In this document: in pieces, positions 1 through 5,595 of the stretch | Layout of the letters: each line of letters opens with the position of its first letter | Numbering within the stretch: the stretch's first letter is position 1 | NCBI GenBank assembly: GCA_031259095.1 | Contig: JAIRLW010000069.1 | Coordinates: 1-6,983, forward strand | Reading direction: 5' to 3' | Source: Planctomycetaceae bacterium | GTDB lineage: Bacteria > Planctomycetota > Planctomycetia > Pirellulales > Thermoguttaceae | DNA: 6,983 nucleotides | Notes under the pieces: generated by a model | Database searches by the model: none | What the model was told of the DNA's origin: nothing | What the model saw: only the letters and a program-made list of their open reading frames with translations | Translations under genes and position numbers: made by a program

Positions 1-88
1 GGCTGGCAATTGGTGTTGCCAGCCGTTTGGCTATCCGATTTCCAGCCGAACACAGAGGCAAGTCGGCGAGTACGCCATGCGACTACCT
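1..88 (+). repeat. Structured repeat unit, copy 1 (left end outside window)
   Basis: This non-coding copy aligns with 5425-5507. The clearest shared block is GGCAAGTCGGCGAGTA (57-72), identical in both. Two adjacent hairpins precede it. The first is GGCTGGCAA (1-9) with TTGCCAGCC (16-24), a perfect 9-bp stem. The second is GTTTGGCT (25-32) with AGCCGAAC (44-51), 8 bp with one G-T pair. The copy ends in CTACCT (83-88), as the other two copies do. The TAGGCAAC start seen in the other copies would lie left of the window. Orientation is nominal. I do not recognise the family; a structured RNA or a repetitive intergenic element are both possible. Confidence 0.6.
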
Positions 89-117
89 CTTGTGCATTTT
101 TCACTCTCCACTGTTTA

Positions 118-217
118 AAGTAGGCAACATTTCACCGAAGGGCTTTCACCCTCCATCGTCTCGGCTAGCACGCCGCGATTGTGGGTGAAAACCCTTTGGC
201 AAATGGTCGCCTACCTT
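118..217 (+). repeat. Structured repeat unit, copy 2, folding as one long hairpin
   Basis: The copy begins with TAGGCAAC (121-128) and ends in CTACCTT (211-217). Nested pairing spans its length: GTAGGC (120-125) with GCCTAC (209-214), CATTT (128-132) with AAATG (201-205), and a 17-bp arm at 135-151 with 183-199 (one C-A mismatch, one G-T pair). The tip pairs ATCG with CGAT (155-158/176-179) and CGGC with GCCG (162-165/172-175). The tip carries TCGGCTAGCACGCC (161-174), a diverged form of the core TCGGCGAGTACGCC in copy 1. It lies 44 bp beyond the stop of the convergent PEP-CTERM gene, so it could also end that transcript, although no T-tract follows it in either direction. Confidence 0.6.
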
Positions 218-260
218 GCCCCGTCTGTAATCGATACCTTAAAATTCGAAACAATAACAA

Positions 261-1109
261 TCAGGCTTTTTTCTTTTTTCGTCGCAGAAACGGCAACGCG
301 AGAGTTCCGGCAAAACCTAAAATCAATGCGGTTGCCGGTTCGGGAATTGCGGCGACATTGGCGCTAACATTGGTTAGAATAAACGCGAAATCCTGATAAT
401 CAAAGTCAGAATCCAATGCCCCCCAGTCTTCAAAGGCAAACAGAAAAGCAGATTCAATATTTTCATAGCCAAGCCGTTGACGCATCAGATCGGTAATATC
501 AAAGGAAATAAGATGTTGGATTCCATCGTCATAGTACCGTGTCCACGATTCACCACTTAGGTACTCCTCCGATAGATAGTACCATTCGTGATCGCCGGAA
601 AATACCTTTCCTTCTCCGTTGCTATTTGCCGAAAAGATATAATTACCGCCTTCCAGATCAATTGGCTGACCATCAATGGTTGCCTCGCCGGTGGTTGTAG
701 AATTATATTGTCCTGTATCAAAAAGCAAGGCGCCGGTGGTACTGTAGATTTGCAATCCATGTTGCCAATCGGAACTTGTGAACGAAGCCACAACATTGCT
801 TCCCGGATTGACTTCCCATGACGAAATTGTTTGCTGAATCATTCGGTCATTCACCAGTTCGTTTCCACTAGCATAATTTGATTGACCAAGCGCAACAAGT
901 TCGTCATGAAAATATTCGTTGAAAATGCGAAACAACGGATTGGACGTTCCTCCATTGGTATCGCTGGTCGCGTCGTTAATCTGCAATGTTTCAAGATTGG
1001 CGTTAAGGGCGATATACTCCTCCCTTGTTAGCAAATCTCCATACGAAATGGAAATCGCCGCGCTAAAAACTACAGCGACAAGAATAAGTTGTGAAACAAA
1101 AGTTTTCAT
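261..1109 (-). CDS. Secreted PEP-CTERM protein with DUF4114-like C-terminal region
   Basis: The protein has 282 residues. An N-terminal signal peptide (about 1-24; Lys2, hydrophobic 7-22, likely cleavage near SYG-D) directs export. The C-terminus is a PEP-CTERM sorting tag: PEP at 256-258, a hydrophobic segment about 259-274, then RRKKKK (276-281). In known systems this tag is cut by an exosortase and the protein is released to the surface or extracellular matrix. Just before it, residues about 195-248 resemble DUF4114, with the acidic run FEDWGALDSDFDYQD (Asp228, 233, 235, 237, 240), a possible calcium site. The middle region (about 100-190) is beta-rich, Gly/Ser/Thr-rich and unassigned. The start is supported by GAGGT on the minus strand (1120-1116), six bases before the ATG. 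No exosortase gene is in the window. The exact function is unknown. Confidence 0.9.
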   Translation of the reverse strand: MKTFVSQLILVAVVFSAAISISYGDLLTREEYIALNANLETLQINDATSDTNGGTSNPLFRIFNEYFHDELVALGQSNYASGNELVNDRMIQQTISSWEVNPGSNVVASFTSSDWQHGLQIYSTTGALLFDTGQYNSTTTGEATIDGQPIDLEGGNYIFSANSNGEGKVFSGDHEWYYLSEEYLSGESWTRYYDDGIQHLISFDITDLMRQRLGYENIESAFLFAFEDWGALDSDFDYQDFAFILTNVSANVAAIPEPATALILGFAGTLALPFLRRKKKKA

Positions 1110-1164
1110 GGTTTTACCTCATACTCTATTTAAGAGCATTATTGAGTTGAATATTTACAAAGTA

Positions 1165-1183
1165 CTAATCTAATCTAATCTAA
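1165..1183. repeat. CTAAT short tandem repeat
   Basis: Three full CTAAT units and a partial fourth are in tandem about 55 bp upstream of the PEP-CTERM start codon. They lie within the likely promoter region of that minus-strand gene. Such a tract can change copy number by slippage, but four units is short and no effect can be claimed. Confidence 0.6.
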
Positions 1184-1450
1184 CACTCGCAATTAACATG
1201 CCATTTGTTTTTGTCGTTTTCATTTGTTTTTTTCTAACCCATTTGTAATTAACATGTTAGGCTAAAAATATTTTTCTGGAAAGTAAAACGCTCCAAACAA
1301 TTGACATAAATAACTGTATCAAAACGAAACAAAGTAGTCAATCGTGATACAAGAGGGAATCTCTAAAAATTTGCCGATTATTTCACTGATACGACCTATT
1401 GACCGATTACTTCGATCAGTTTTGTTGCATTGATGGGGTTACTGCTATGA

Positions 1451-1552
1451 GGAAGTGTCCAAAATTAAACTCGACAATCATATCTGATTGAAATCATATC
1501 AATCTGTCGAAAAATATCACGCTTGTCAAGTTTATTTTTTGGGGACACTTCC
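1451..1552. mobile_element. 102-bp MITE-like element with GGAAGTGTCC terminal inverted repeats
   Basis: The ends are perfect 10-bp inverted repeats: GGAAGTGTCC (1451-1460) and GGACACTTCC (1543-1552). The match continues inward with small gaps, AAATTAAACTCGACAA (1462-1477) facing TTGTCAAGTTTATTTT (1523-1538). A second inner stem is TCGACA (1471-1476) with TGTCGA (1505-1510) and GATTG (1486-1490) with CAATC (1500-1504). There is no coding capacity. These are the traits of a non-autonomous transposon derivative moved by a transposase encoded elsewhere. No clear target duplication is seen beyond a possible GA on each side. A lone GAAGTGTCCC end recurs at 3269-3278. Confidence 0.6.
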
Positions 1553-1662
1553 GAAGCGTCCATTTCCGGTGTAATAATCGAGGGATTGATTGTAGTAGTC
1601 ATCGGGAAAAGCGATTTAACAGGAATTTTCTTACACGCGGGCGCGTTAATCCGAACTACGAA

Positions 1663-1784
1663 TTAATAAATTAAGGCGACTCCTAAAAACTTCGACTGAA
1701 ATCGACCAAAATCGATTTTAGTCGAATTGGGTCGATTTCGGTCGATCAAAAAATGAGTTTTTAGAAGTTGACTTAATAAATTAA
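1663..1784. mobile_element. Palindromic MITE-like element (TTCTAAAAA family) with 12-bp flanking direct repeat
   Basis: The element body is about 1675-1772. Its ends are imperfect inverted repeats: ACTCCTAAAAACT (1679-1691) faces AGTTTTTAGAAGT (1756-1768), 12 of 13 paired. Inside, TCGACTGAAATCGACC (1692-1707) pairs with GGTCGATTTCGGTCGA (1730-1745), 16 bp with one G-T, around the palindrome AAAATCGATTTT (1708-1719). The body is flanked by identical copies of TTAATAAATTAA (1663-1674 and 1773-1784), which looks like a target-site duplication. It has no reading frame of its own. Related sequence occurs at 2049-2110 and 5183-5314. A purely structural RNA repeat is the alternative, but the flanking duplication favours insertion. 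Confidence 0.65.
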
Positions 1785-1928
1785 TAAACTTGGACGGAAT
1801 ACGGAATATCCATTGAAACGATCTGTAATTTTTCTATTCTATCACATTTTTGCACTTAAACAATATTTTAACTTCAATTGTTTTCTGAATTTATTATTAA
1901 AATATTTTTCTGCTATCCGGAAAACAGG

Positions 1929-1934
1929 TATAAT
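1929..1934 (+). promoter_or_regulatory. Candidate -10 box upstream of queA
   Basis: TATAAT matches the consensus sigma-70 -10 hexamer exactly. The region 17 bases upstream (TTTTCT, 1906-1911) is a poor -35 box, and no extended -10 TG is present. If used, the queA leader would be about 185 nt and would include a lone TTCTAAAAA end. In AT-rich DNA such a hexamer can arise by chance. Confidence 0.25.
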
Positions 1935-2048
1935 CGTTTTTTTCGTTTAGGTAACCTCTAAAAATACTTTACTTAATCATCCATGCTTAGCCTATGCTTT
2001 AACCTTACAGGACTACTTGACGTGATTAGAACAAAAGAGACAATAAGC

Positions 2049-2110
2049 AATTTCTAAAAACTCCGGCACAAAATTATTTTAGTCGATTTTGGTCAATTTT
2101 TTTGTTTTTT
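2049..2110. repeat. Truncated copy of the TTCTAAAAA palindromic family in the queA leader
   Basis: AATTTCTAAAAACTCCGG (2049-2066) matches the left end of the element at 1675-1772. It is followed by ATTTTAGTCGATTTTGGTC (2076-2094), which resembles the inner part of that element. The right inverted end is missing; two T7 runs (2097-2103 and 2105-2111) take its place just before the queA start. It therefore looks like a decayed or half copy that now forms the queA leader. Confidence 0.5.
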
Positions 2111-2123
2111 TGTCAATTCCCAG

Positions 2124-3155
2124 ATGTTATCACATTACGATTATAAACTTCCGTCTGATCTGATTGCACAATTTCCATTACGAAATCGGTCAGACTCGCG
2201 ATTATTGGTTGTTGACCGAAAGACCGGAAAATTTCAACACTTACACGTTTACAACTTGCCGTCGTTGCTTGAACCGAATGATTGTGTTGTTGTGAACGAC
2301 ACGAAAGTGTTACCGGCGCGGTTGGTAGGAACCCGTAACAAAACCGGCGGACGTTGGGAAGGACTTTTTCTCTCGTTCGATTCAAACCAACTCTGGAAAA
2401 TTATCGGCAAAACACGCGGTAAAATCCAACCCGGCGAATTGGTACAACTTCAAACGTCAGAAGGACATATCGGTTTTTCGCTGGAATTTGGTACGAAGTT
2501 AGCCGACGGCTCTTGGATTGTCAAACCGCAAACCAATGAAACTCCGTTGTCGGCGTTGGAACACGTTGGTTGGATTCCGATTCCGCATTATATTCGTAAC
2601 GGTCGTATGCTTCTGGCGGACAAAGAAACTTATCAAACTGTTTACGCATCGAAACCGGGAGCGGTTGCCGCGCCGACAGCCGGATTACACTTTACGCCGC
2701 AACTGTTCAACAACATCAAACAACAAGGAATTAACATTGTACCGGTAACATTGCACGTCGGTATGGGAACGTTCAAACCAATTACTGTTGAAAATATTCA
2801 TGAACATCCAATGCACGCCGAGTGGTGTTCGCTGACAAAATCAACAAGCGAAACCCTTCAACATTGCAAAGTTACAAGCGGAAGAATCATTGCGGTTGGA
2901 ACAACTTCGGTGCGAGTTCTGGAATCGGCAACCGATTTGAAACCGTTTGAAGGTGAAACTTCATTGTTTATTCGTCCGCCTTACCAATTCAAAAATGTTG
3001 ATGCGTTGCTGACCAACTTTCATTTGCCGAAATCAACGTTGTTAATTTTAGTACGAACTTTCGGCGGTGATGAACTGATTCAGGAAGCCTATCAGGAAGC
3101 CATTCGGAAAAAGTATCGATTTTTCAGTTACGGCGACGCAATGTTGATTTATTGA
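2124..3155 (+). CDS. queA: S-adenosylmethionine:tRNA ribosyltransferase-isomerase
   Basis: QueA transfers and isomerises the ribosyl part of S-adenosylmethionine onto 7-aminomethyl-7-deazaguanine at the wobble base of GUN-anticodon tRNAs, giving epoxyqueuosine, the penultimate step of queuosine synthesis in the cytoplasm. The 343-residue length is normal. Family motifs run in order: YDYKLPSDLIAQ (5-16), SRLLVVD (25-31), NDTKVLPARL (58-67), YASKPGAVAAPTAGLHFT (174-191), LHVGMGTFKP (210-219), TTSVRVLES (260-268), LTNFHLPKSTLLILV (296-310) and YRFFSYGDAMLI (331-342). The start fits the family N-terminus. It has no Shine-Dalgarno sequence; a T-rich leader (2097-2111) stands there instead. No other queuosine gene (tgt, queC, queD, queE, queG) is in the window, and the next gene is 220 bp away, so it is probably transcribed alone. 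Confidence 0.97.
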   Translation: MLSHYDYKLPSDLIAQFPLRNRSDSRLLVVDRKTGKFQHLHVYNLPSLLEPNDCVVVNDTKVLPARLVGTRNKTGGRWEGLFLSFDSNQLWKIIGKTRGKIQPGELVQLQTSEGHIGFSLEFGTKLADGSWIVKPQTNETPLSALEHVGWIPIPHYIRNGRMLLADKETYQTVYASKPGAVAAPTAGLHFTPQLFNNIKQQGINIVPVTLHVGMGTFKPITVENIHEHPMHAEWCSLTKSTSETLQHCKVTSGRIIAVGTTSVRVLESATDLKPFEGETSLFIRPPYQFKNVDALLTNFHLPKSTLLILVRTFGGDELIQEAYQEAIRKKYRFFSYGDAMLIY

Positions 3156-3268
3156 TGTAACTGTCTGTTTTTTTTAGCGGGACAAGGGAAAAAAAACGTA
3201 ATTTGGAACTGTTCAAAGTAGTTACATATAGGATTGTTCCCCGTTAATCCCCAACACCCAATCCTTAA

Positions 3269-3278
3269 GAAGTGTCCC
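3269..3278 (+). repeat. Lone GAAGTGTCCC end, matching the 1451-1552 element
   Basis: GAAGTGTCCC is identical to the first ten bases (after the leading G) of the right-hand inverted repeat of the 1451-1552 element, read outward-in. No facing partner is found before the apgM start. It lies just upstream of the candidate apgM promoter. It may be a remnant of an excised or deleted element, or a chance match. Confidence 0.35.
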
Positions 3279-3298
3279 TTTCCGATTTGATGAGCAAC

Positions 3299-3307
3299 TG
3301 ATATAAT
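3299..3307 (+). promoter_or_regulatory. Extended -10 promoter of apgM
   Basis: TGATATAAT is a full extended -10 element (TGn plus consensus TATAAT, 3302-3307). Extended -10 promoters can work with a weak -35; here 17 bases upstream reads TTTCCG. The predicted start near 3314 gives a leader of about 62 nt ending in a good ribosome site (AGGAG, 3366-3370). It is the best promoter candidate in the window. Confidence 0.5.
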
Positions 3308-3375
3308 ACAGCGTTTCGTTGTCCGAATAATATTGTATTCACTGAATCCATTTAAAAAATTCAAAAGGAGTTATC

Positions 3376-4581
3376 ATGGATATTCACGATTTGATGATGA
3401 ATTTACGGGAATCGGGAGAAGGAAAAATTGTTTTGTTGGTTTCCGATGGTATTGGCGGTTTACCGTTGAAGCCGGGAGGACTCACCGAGTTGGAAACCGC
3501 TAAAACGCCAAACCTTGACGCTTTGGCAAAAATCGGTGTTCAAGGGCTTTCTATCCCAATTAAACCGGGAATCACTCCCGGAAGCGGTCCAGGACATCTA
3601 GGTTTGTTTGGATATGATCCGCTCAAATATATTATTGGCCGCGGCGCATTGGAAGCCGCTGGAATCGGGTTTGCAATGACCGAAAACGATGTGGCGATTC
3701 GCGGTAATTTCTGCACGATTGACAACGCCGGCAATATCTCAGATCGTCGGGCAGGTCGGATTCCTAGCGATGAAAGCGCAAAAGTGGTTGCCAAACTTCG
3801 TGCGATTAAAATTTCCGGCGTCGAACTATTTGTCGAACCGGTTAAAGAACACCGTTTTGTTCTGGTGATTCGCGGCGAAGGATTAGGCGACACGGTCGCC
3901 GATACCGATCCGCAACGCACCGGAGCGCCGCCGCTCGATCCCGCATGGCATGATGAAAAGAGCAAAAAAACCGCCGAAATCGCAAAAGAATTTTTCAATC
4001 AGGCAAAAAAAATTCTCGCCAACGAACCAAAAGCAAATTGTCTCACGCTTCGCGGTTTCGCCAAAAAACCGCACATGCCAAGTTATAAAGAAATTTATGG
4101 TCTTAAAGCGGCGTGTATTGCGGTTTATCCGATGTACAAAGGTCTTGCGAGTTTTGCCGGAATGGAACTTGTCGGAAAACCTGCAACGTTGACCGAAGAA
4201 ATCGATACACTCGAACAAAATTGGAATGATTATGATTTCTTCTTTGTCCATTTCAAATACACCGACAGCCGCGGTGAAGATGGCAACTTCGACGAAAAAG
4301 TTAAAATGATTGAGGAACTCGACAAAGTGATTCCGCGAATTTCCGCACTAAAACCGGCATGTCTGGTTGTAACCGGTGATCACAGCACTCCGGCAAAAAT
4401 GGCGTCGCATAGTTTTCATCCGGTTCCAACACTTATTGTTTCTGACTTAGCACGAACGGACGCGACTGAGCATTACGGTGAACGCGACGCCGTGTACGGA
4501 GGACTCGGACAGTTTGAGGCAATGTACCTAATGCCGCTTGCCATGGCGCACGCCGGAAGATTAGGAAAATTCGGAGCGTGA
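3376..4581 (+). CDS. apgM: 2,3-bisphosphoglycerate-independent phosphoglycerate mutase, archaeal (ApgM) type
   Basis: The enzyme interconverts 3- and 2-phosphoglycerate in glycolysis and gluconeogenesis, using a metal-bound phosphoserine intermediate. The 401-residue length fits the archaeal-type family, which is shorter than the GpmI type of about 510 residues. Alkaline-phosphatase-superfamily residues are visible: Asp24 in VSDGIGG (22-28), the likely nucleophile Ser70 in PGSGPGHLGLFGYDP (68-82), Asp297 and Asp302 in KYTDSRGEDG, Asp335-His336 in TGDHSTP (333-339), and His345/His348 in SHSFHPVP. GRGALEAAGIGF (88-99) and RAGRIPS (125-131) are also typical. The start has a strong AGGAG (3366-3370) five bases before the ATG. 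The family also includes cofactor-independent homoserine kinase-like relatives, but the motifs fit the mutase well. Spacing of 220 bp from queA and an extended -10 upstream suggest its own transcript. Confidence 0.94.
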   Translation: MDIHDLMMNLRESGEGKIVLLVSDGIGGLPLKPGGLTELETAKTPNLDALAKIGVQGLSIPIKPGITPGSGPGHLGLFGYDPLKYIIGRGALEAAGIGFAMTENDVAIRGNFCTIDNAGNISDRRAGRIPSDESAKVVAKLRAIKISGVELFVEPVKEHRFVLVIRGEGLGDTVADTDPQRTGAPPLDPAWHDEKSKKTAEIAKEFFNQAKKILANEPKANCLTLRGFAKKPHMPSYKEIYGLKAACIAVYPMYKGLASFAGMELVGKPATLTEEIDTLEQNWNDYDFFFVHFKYTDSRGEDGNFDEKVKMIEELDKVIPRISALKPACLVVTGDHSTPAKMASHSFHPVPTLIVSDLARTDATEHYGERDAVYGGLGQFEAMYLMPLAMAHAGRLGKFGA

Positions 4582-4633
4582 ACAAGAATTTTTATAACAT
4601 ATCAGTGGAATTTTCGTTTTTTTGCTTCATTCG

Positions 4634-4664
4634 GAATCGGTTTGTTACCTAAACAAACCGATTC
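4634..4664. terminator. Perfect 13-bp hairpin between apgM and fabZ
   Basis: GAATCGGTTTGTT (4634-4646) pairs perfectly with AACAAACCGATTC (4652-4664) around the 5-nt loop ACCTA. It lies 52 bp after the apgM stop and 53 bp before the fabZ ATG. The T-tract after it (GTTTAT) is weak, and a T7 run (4618-4624) lies before it instead, so efficient intrinsic termination is uncertain. A leader structure affecting fabZ or a transcript-stabilising 3' hairpin are alternatives. Confidence 0.5.
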
Positions 4665-4717
4665 GTTTATCCAACAGAAAATCTTAACCGTTTTCTGTGC
4701 AATCTATTATTTTATTT

Positions 4718-5158
4718 ATGGACAAGTTACAAGAAGTTTACACGGCAATTCCGCATCGGGAACCGTTTTTATTTGTTGATGAAATCGTCGAGTGTGACGA
4801 TAAACGGATTCTTTGTAAAAAAACGTTTACCGGTAACGAATTTTTCTTTAAAGGACATTATCCGGGGTTTCCGATAGTACCGGGGGTTTTGCAATGCGAA
4901 GCGGCATTGCAAGCCGGTGCGATTTTGTTGACGCGAATCTTTAAAGATGAAGAAATTGACGGGCGATTACCGGTTGTTGCCAAAATGGGGGAAGTCCGAT
5001 TTAAACAAATGGTGCAGCCCGGCGATACCATTATGATGGAAGTCAAATTTCGAGAAAAAATGACCGGCGTGTATTTTCTGCGAGCAAAAGTTACGTTAAA
5101 CAGTAAAATTTCCGTTCAGTTCGATTTCGCTTGCGCCCTGACGGAACGTCCAAAGTAA
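4718..5158 (+). CDS. fabZ: 3-hydroxyacyl-[acyl-carrier-protein] dehydratase FabZ
   Basis: FabZ removes water from 3-hydroxyacyl-ACP to give trans-2-enoyl-ACP in each cycle of type II fatty-acid synthesis in the cytoplasm. From the ATG at 4718 the protein has 146 residues, the usual hot-dog-fold size. Visible motifs are IPHREPFLFVDEI (11-23), then FFFKGHYPGFPIVPGVLQCE (42-61), with the catalytic pair His47 and Glu61 at the normal 14-residue spacing, and VRFKQMVQPGD (93-103) before the C-terminal strands. An in-frame GTG at 4697 would add seven hydrophobic residues; the ATG is preferred because FabZ proteins begin just ahead of the PHR motif. Neither start has a clear Shine-Dalgarno. No other fab gene is near, and the spacer to apgM is 136 bp. 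A FabZ-like dehydratase for another acyl pathway is a minor alternative. Confidence 0.93.
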   Translation: MDKLQEVYTAIPHREPFLFVDEIVECDDKRILCKKTFTGNEFFFKGHYPGFPIVPGVLQCEAALQAGAILLTRIFKDEEIDGRLPVVAKMGEVRFKQMVQPGDTIMMEVKFREKMTGVYFLRAKVTLNSKISVQFDFACALTERPK

Positions 5159-5182
5159 TTGCTCTTCTTGTAATATTTCAGA

Positions 5183-5314
5183 GGGAAATTTCTAAAAAAA
5201 TTAGATTTTTAACCACAACGTTTTATGAAAACTCATTTTTTGGTTGACCGCAATCGACTAAAATCGATTTCGGTCGATTTTAATCTGTGAAAAAATAAGT
5301 TTTTAGAAGTTCCT
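5183..5314. mobile_element. Second palindromic element of the TTCTAAAAA family
   Basis: The left end GGAAATTTCTAAAAA (5184-5198) faces the right end TTTTTAGAAGTTCC (5300-5313) with one gap. An inner inverted pair is AAAACTCATTTTTT (5228-5241) with AAAAAATAAGTTTT (5290-5303), 13 of 14. The core contains ATCGACTAAAATCGATTT (5253-5270) and GGTCGATTTT (5272-5281), close to the core of the 1675-1772 element. No coding capacity and no clear flanking duplication are seen. The extra 30 bp on the left (about 5199-5228) suggests a diverged or rearranged copy. It lies 25 bp after fabZ and may act on the fabZ 3' end. Confidence 0.55.
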
Positions 5315-5356
5315 TTAAAATAATCTGAAAAATTTCTGATTATTTCGGAATTTGGG

Positions 5357-5533
5357 GATAGGCAACTTTCGCCGAAATTTTTTGGTCAATCGCGTTATTG
5401 ATAGGCAACAGTGAATCAGATTCGAGTCGGCAATTTGTGTTTCCGACCGGTTTGAAAACTGATGGTCGGCGGGAAACAGGGGCAAGTCGGCGAGTATGCT
5501 GACGCGATGTTTCGGCGAAACATCACCTACCTT
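5357..5533 (+). repeat. Structured repeat unit, copy 3 (most complete)
   Basis: The unit starts with GATAGGCAAC (5357-5366) and ends in CCTACCTT (5526-5533). It contains a second GATAGGCAAC (5400-5409). GTCGGCAA (5426-5433) faces TTTCCGAC (5440-5447), and CCGACC (5443-5448) can alternatively pair with GGTCGG (5464-5469), so the two hairpins compete. The core GGCAAGTCGGCGAGTA (5481-5496) is identical to copy 1. Then GATGTTTCGGCGAAACATC (5506-5524) forms a local hairpin, and its TTTCGGCGAAA (5510-5520) is also the exact complement of TTTCGCCGAAA (5367-5377) near the 5' end. It lies 62 bp upstream of the pckA remnant. I do not recognise the family; a structured RNA is likely, either regulatory or part of a mobile element. 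Confidence 0.6.
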
Positions 5534-5546
5534 ATATGGATAAACT

Positions 5547-5576
5547 TTGAATGAATCCTTGAATAATTACCATATT
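5547..5576 (+). promoter_or_regulatory. Weak candidate promoter of the pckA remnant
   Basis: TTGAAT (5547-5552) and CATATT (5571-5576) resemble sigma-70 boxes with an 18-bp spacer. Each deviates from consensus in two positions. If used, transcription would begin just before the ribosome site at 5583-5589. Chance is a realistic alternative in this AT-rich stretch. Confidence 0.2.
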
Positions 5577-5595
5577 TGTTAGAAAGGAAAAACCG

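Larger units (their letters stand above)
1110..2123. other. 1-kb non-coding spacer between divergent PEP-CTERM gene and queA
   Basis: I see no convincing gene in this stretch. It is AT-rich and carries a CTAAT short tandem repeat (1165-1183), two AATTAACATG direct repeats (1191-1200 and 1247-1256), two unrelated palindromic elements (1451-1552 and 1675-1772), and lone ends of the second family near 1355-1369, 1953-1967 and 2049-2063. The longest open stretch in the middle (about 1553-1663) lacks a start codon and similarity I can name. The spacer serves as upstream region for both flanking genes. Confidence 0.75.
5159..5595. other. Repeat-filled spacer between fabZ and the pckA remnant
   Basis: I find no gene in these 437 bp. 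They hold a palindromic element (5183-5314) and a structured repeat unit (5357-5533), listed separately. After them comes a short AT-rich stretch that carries the ribosome site of the pckA remnant. No clear terminator follows fabZ apart from the palindrome itself. Confidence 0.7.

Noticed and set aside
1..217. CRISPR array
   Set aside because: The repeats are diverged and about 100 bp long, without regular spacers; they are structured units, not CRISPR repeats.
181..396. Plus-strand open frames covering the structured repeat and the end of the PEP-CTERM gene
   Set aside because: They cross the hairpin unit and run antisense into a real gene, with no ribosome site or recognisable protein.
588..821. 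Open frames on the plus strand inside the PEP-CTERM gene
   Set aside because: They overlap a minus-strand gene with signal peptide, sorting tag and ribosome site, and their translations show no family motif.
1301..1306. TTGACA, a consensus -35 box on the plus strand
   Set aside because: No acceptable -10 box lies 16-18 bases downstream, and no plus-strand gene starts for 800 bp.
1553..1663. Open stretch after the GGAAGTGTCC element, translating to a hydrophobic run
   Set aside because: It has no start codon in frame, is short and resembles no family I can name; it could be a gene scrap but cannot be supported.
3169..3198. T8 and A8 runs after queA as a terminator stem
   Set aside because: The pairing is only A-T runs around a 13-base loop with no T-tract after it; it is too weak to call.
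3540..4251. Long minus-strand open frames inside apgM
   Set aside because: They are antisense to a well-conserved enzyme, and their sequences are low-complexity products of its codon use.
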